Positions 19,705-21,640 of a DNA stretch of 21,640 nt are shown here, in pieces. The stretch is from Apostichopus parvimensis. Its lineage: Eukaryota > Echinodermata > Holothuroidea > Aspidochirotida > Stichopodidae. Location: the NCBI GenBank assembly GCA_000934455.1, contig KN883916.1, forward strand, positions 41,676 through 63,315. Reading direction: 5' to 3'. Position 1 is the stretch's first letter. Each line of letters begins with the position of its first letter. The position numbers and the translations under genes are program-made. Below the pieces are notes generated by a model that was not told the DNA's origin, ran no database searches, and saw only the letters and a list, made by a program, of their open reading frames with translations.

Positions 19705-19716
19705 ACTTACTTCCTG
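19705..19716 (-). other. Splice-like cassette A4 (CAG-gaa-GTAAGT)
   Basis: The triplet is at 19711-19713 and would code for Glu. Confidence 0.5.
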
Positions 19717-20089
19717 CAAAGAAACGAATATATAGAAGGAAGAAAGAACAAATCATCATAAAACAGTGAAAAGACTGGAAACACAAACACAGTGAATATG
19801 AGTTTATTACAGCGGATCCAACTAACTTTCCTTAGCTATTCCGTTTTTCGCTCATCACTTCACTAAGTTATAACATTAATGGTTTTAACGTTGTAGTTAC
19901 AAGTTCATTTTAGAACAATCGTTCTATCTTCATTAAGACATTGTCAATCATATATTCGATAAACATGTTAATGATTTAATTGTGCGTCATCAATGCTGTG
20001 TAAATTATGAAGAATTAACAGGAAGTGATGGTTTCTTTGAAAGTGGAGTAGATAATGACACGTATCTACAAATTTTAAACAAGAAGAAG

Positions 20090-20101
20090 ACTTACCCCCT
20101 G
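20090..20101 (-). other. Splice-like cassette B4 (CAG-ggg-GTAAGT)
   Basis: The triplet is at 20096-20098 and would code for Gly, as in B2. Confidence 0.5.
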
Positions 20102-20510
20102 CAAAAGAAACGAATAGATAAAAGAAAAGAACAAATCATCATATAATAGGAAAAAGACTGGAAACACAACACAGTGAATGTGAGTTTATTACAACTGATC
20201 CAACTAGCTTTCCTTAGCTTTTTCCTGTTTTTCGCTCATCACCTCACCAGATCATACCATTTATGTTTCAATGCTGTAGTTTCAATTTCATCTCAGAAGA
20301 TTCATTTTATCTCAATTGACATTACCAGTCATATATTGGAAAAAAAAAATTTGATATAATTGTGCGTCATCATTGTTGTGCATATTGTAATATTTCACTC
20401 AAATTGTGTGAGGAAATGAAGAATTTCAAGGAACTGATTTGCATTGTGGTTTCTTTGAAAGTGGAATAGAAACTTACAAGTATCTACAAATGTTAATCAG
20501 AAGAAAAACA

Positions 20511-20522
20511 ACTTACCACCTG
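20511..20522 (-). other. Splice-like cassette C4 (CAG-gtg-GTAAGT)
   Basis: The triplet is at 20517-20519 and would code for Val. The other C monomers encode Leu. Confidence 0.5.
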
Positions 20523-20936
20523 CAAAAATCCCAAATAGATAGAAAAACAAGTAACAAATCATCACATAATGGACAAGAGTTAGTAAAAACGTAGACACAG
20601 TGACTTCAAATTGCGAGTATTTTTTTATGATTAGATCAATCAGTTTTGTTAAGCTTTTCCACTGTTGTGGCTCATCACCTCATTAGCTCATACCATTAAT
20701 GTTTTAAAGTTAAAGGTATACATTTATTTCAGAACAAAAGATCTATCTTCATTGATATTGCCAGTCATATAATCAACAATCATGTTATTAAACTTGTATT
20801 AAATCGTGCGTTACCAATGTGGTGCAAATTATCAAATTTTATTCAAATTGTGTATGAAAAAAAGGATTAATAGGAAATATTTCCCCTCATGTTTATCGTT
20901 CATAACACTGTTCTTCAAACGTTAATAATCAAAACT

Positions 20937-20948
20937 ACTTACCGACTG
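20937..20948 (-). other. Splice-like cassette D4 (CAG-tcg-GTAAGT)
   Basis: The triplet is at 20943-20945 and would code for Ser, as in D2. Confidence 0.5.
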
Positions 20949-21254
20949 CAAAGAAAAGAACAGATAGAAAGCAAAAAACGAATCAATATTTAATAGAGAA
21001 AAAACAGTAAAACCAAAAACACGATGACTTTAAAATGTCAAAAAAACAATTGATTTATCTTCATTGACATGTCGATCCATGTAAACAATCAACATGTTAT
21101 TGTCATAGATTGTGCGTTACCAATGTTGCAAACATTATATTTCATTCAAATTGTGAATGAAACTTAGGAATTAACAGGATTTGATGTCCCTGGTGGTTTC
21201 TTTGAAAAGGGAATAGATAATAACACGTATCTACAAATGTTAATCATGATAAAG

Positions 21255-21266
21255 ACTTACGGTCTG
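21255..21266 (-). other. Splice-like cassette E4 (CAG-acc-GTAAGT)
   Basis: The triplet is at 21261-21263 and would code for Thr, as in E2. It lies about 210 bp from the 110-bp deletion, which it survived. Confidence 0.5.
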
Positions 21267-21640
21267 CAAAGAAACGAATAGATGAAAGAAAAGAACGAAA
21301 TATTATATAATAGAGAAAAACAGTAAAAGTAAAAACACAGTGACTTAAAAATGTAAGTCTATGATAAGTTAAACAACTAGTTTTCATAAGCTGTCCTTTT
21401 TTTGCCCAAAACCTGGTTGACTCATACCATCCATGTGTTAATAGTTGAGTTACAACTTCAATTCCAAACAATCGGTTTATCTTCATTGACATTCCAATTA
21501 AAGTAATCCATAAACATATTATTGTATTCAATTGTGCATTCCTTATGTTGTGAAAATTGTCACATTTCTTTTTAAGAATAAAGAATGAAAAGGATTTGAC
21601 TTCCAAATCCCTGGTGCCTTCTTTGAAAGTGGAATAGATC

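Larger units (their letters stand above)
19626..21640. repeat. Satellite HOR copy 4, monomers A4-E4 and start of F4
   Basis: The landmark triplets lie at 19711, 20096, 20517, 20943 and 21261. A4-to-B4 is again 385 bp. D4-to-E4 is only 318 bp because about 110 bp are missing near 21040 (from AAAATGTCA straight to AAAAAACAATTGA). The window ends inside F4 before its cassette, so the array continues to the right. Confidence 0.9.

Noticed and set aside
1..21640. CRISPR array as an explanation for the regular repeats
   Set aside because: The repeat unit is about 415 bp and homologous along its whole length, with no short identical repeats and unique spacers. The rest of the window is eukaryotic.

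Overview
The window is eukaryotic, almost certainly metazoan DNA. It is AT-rich, has no dense coding, and carries non-LTR, Penelope-like and TTAA-type DNA transposon remnants. The mix of transposons and the CTAGGCC-rich unique DNA suggest a marine invertebrate such as an echinoderm, but this is only a guess. I see no intact conventional protein gene, no tRNA or rRNA gene and no CRISPR array.

Layout. Positions 1-3102 and 12762-21640 belong to one long satellite array that runs off both ends of the window. Its monomers are about 415 bp and fall into seven classes, called A to G here. They follow each other in fixed order as a higher-order repeat (HOR) of about 2.9 kb. The array holds HOR copy 1 (A-G), copy 2 (A-G), a shortened copy 3 (A-B-C-D/G hybrid) and copy 4 (A-E plus the start of F). 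Three transposons interrupt it. A 9,651-bp segment with 17-bp terminal inverted repeats and TTAA duplications (3107-12757) sits in the G1/A2 junction. A 5'-truncated Penelope-like element lies at 14069-14664. A longer Penelope-like element with reverse transcriptase and GIY-YIG endonuclease lies at 16272-17962 and is flanked by an 11-bp target duplication.

Inside the 9.65-kb segment are a possible first exon with splice donor (3402-3532), two small inverted-repeat elements, a possible downstream exon (6975-7125) with a polyadenylation signal, a broken 5'-truncated LINE with an (ACT)n tail (7581-9650), a recent 312-bp tandem duplication, and a four-tract G-quadruplex motif beside the right terminus.

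The most unusual signal is in the satellite. On the minus strand every one of the 23 complete monomers carries a pyrimidine tract, an invariant CAG, three variable bases and then a splice-donor sequence (GTAAGT in 21 of 23). An invariant AG follows 29-31 nt after the donor. This is the layout of a 3-nt microexon or of a recursive-splicing station. If the triplets are exons in phase 0, one 7-monomer HOR would add 21 nt, that is a seven-residue repeat reading V-I-K/T-A/S-L-A/G-E. The sequence alone cannot show whether this is transcribed and spliced. A conserved protein-binding site or simple homogenisation are the main alternatives.
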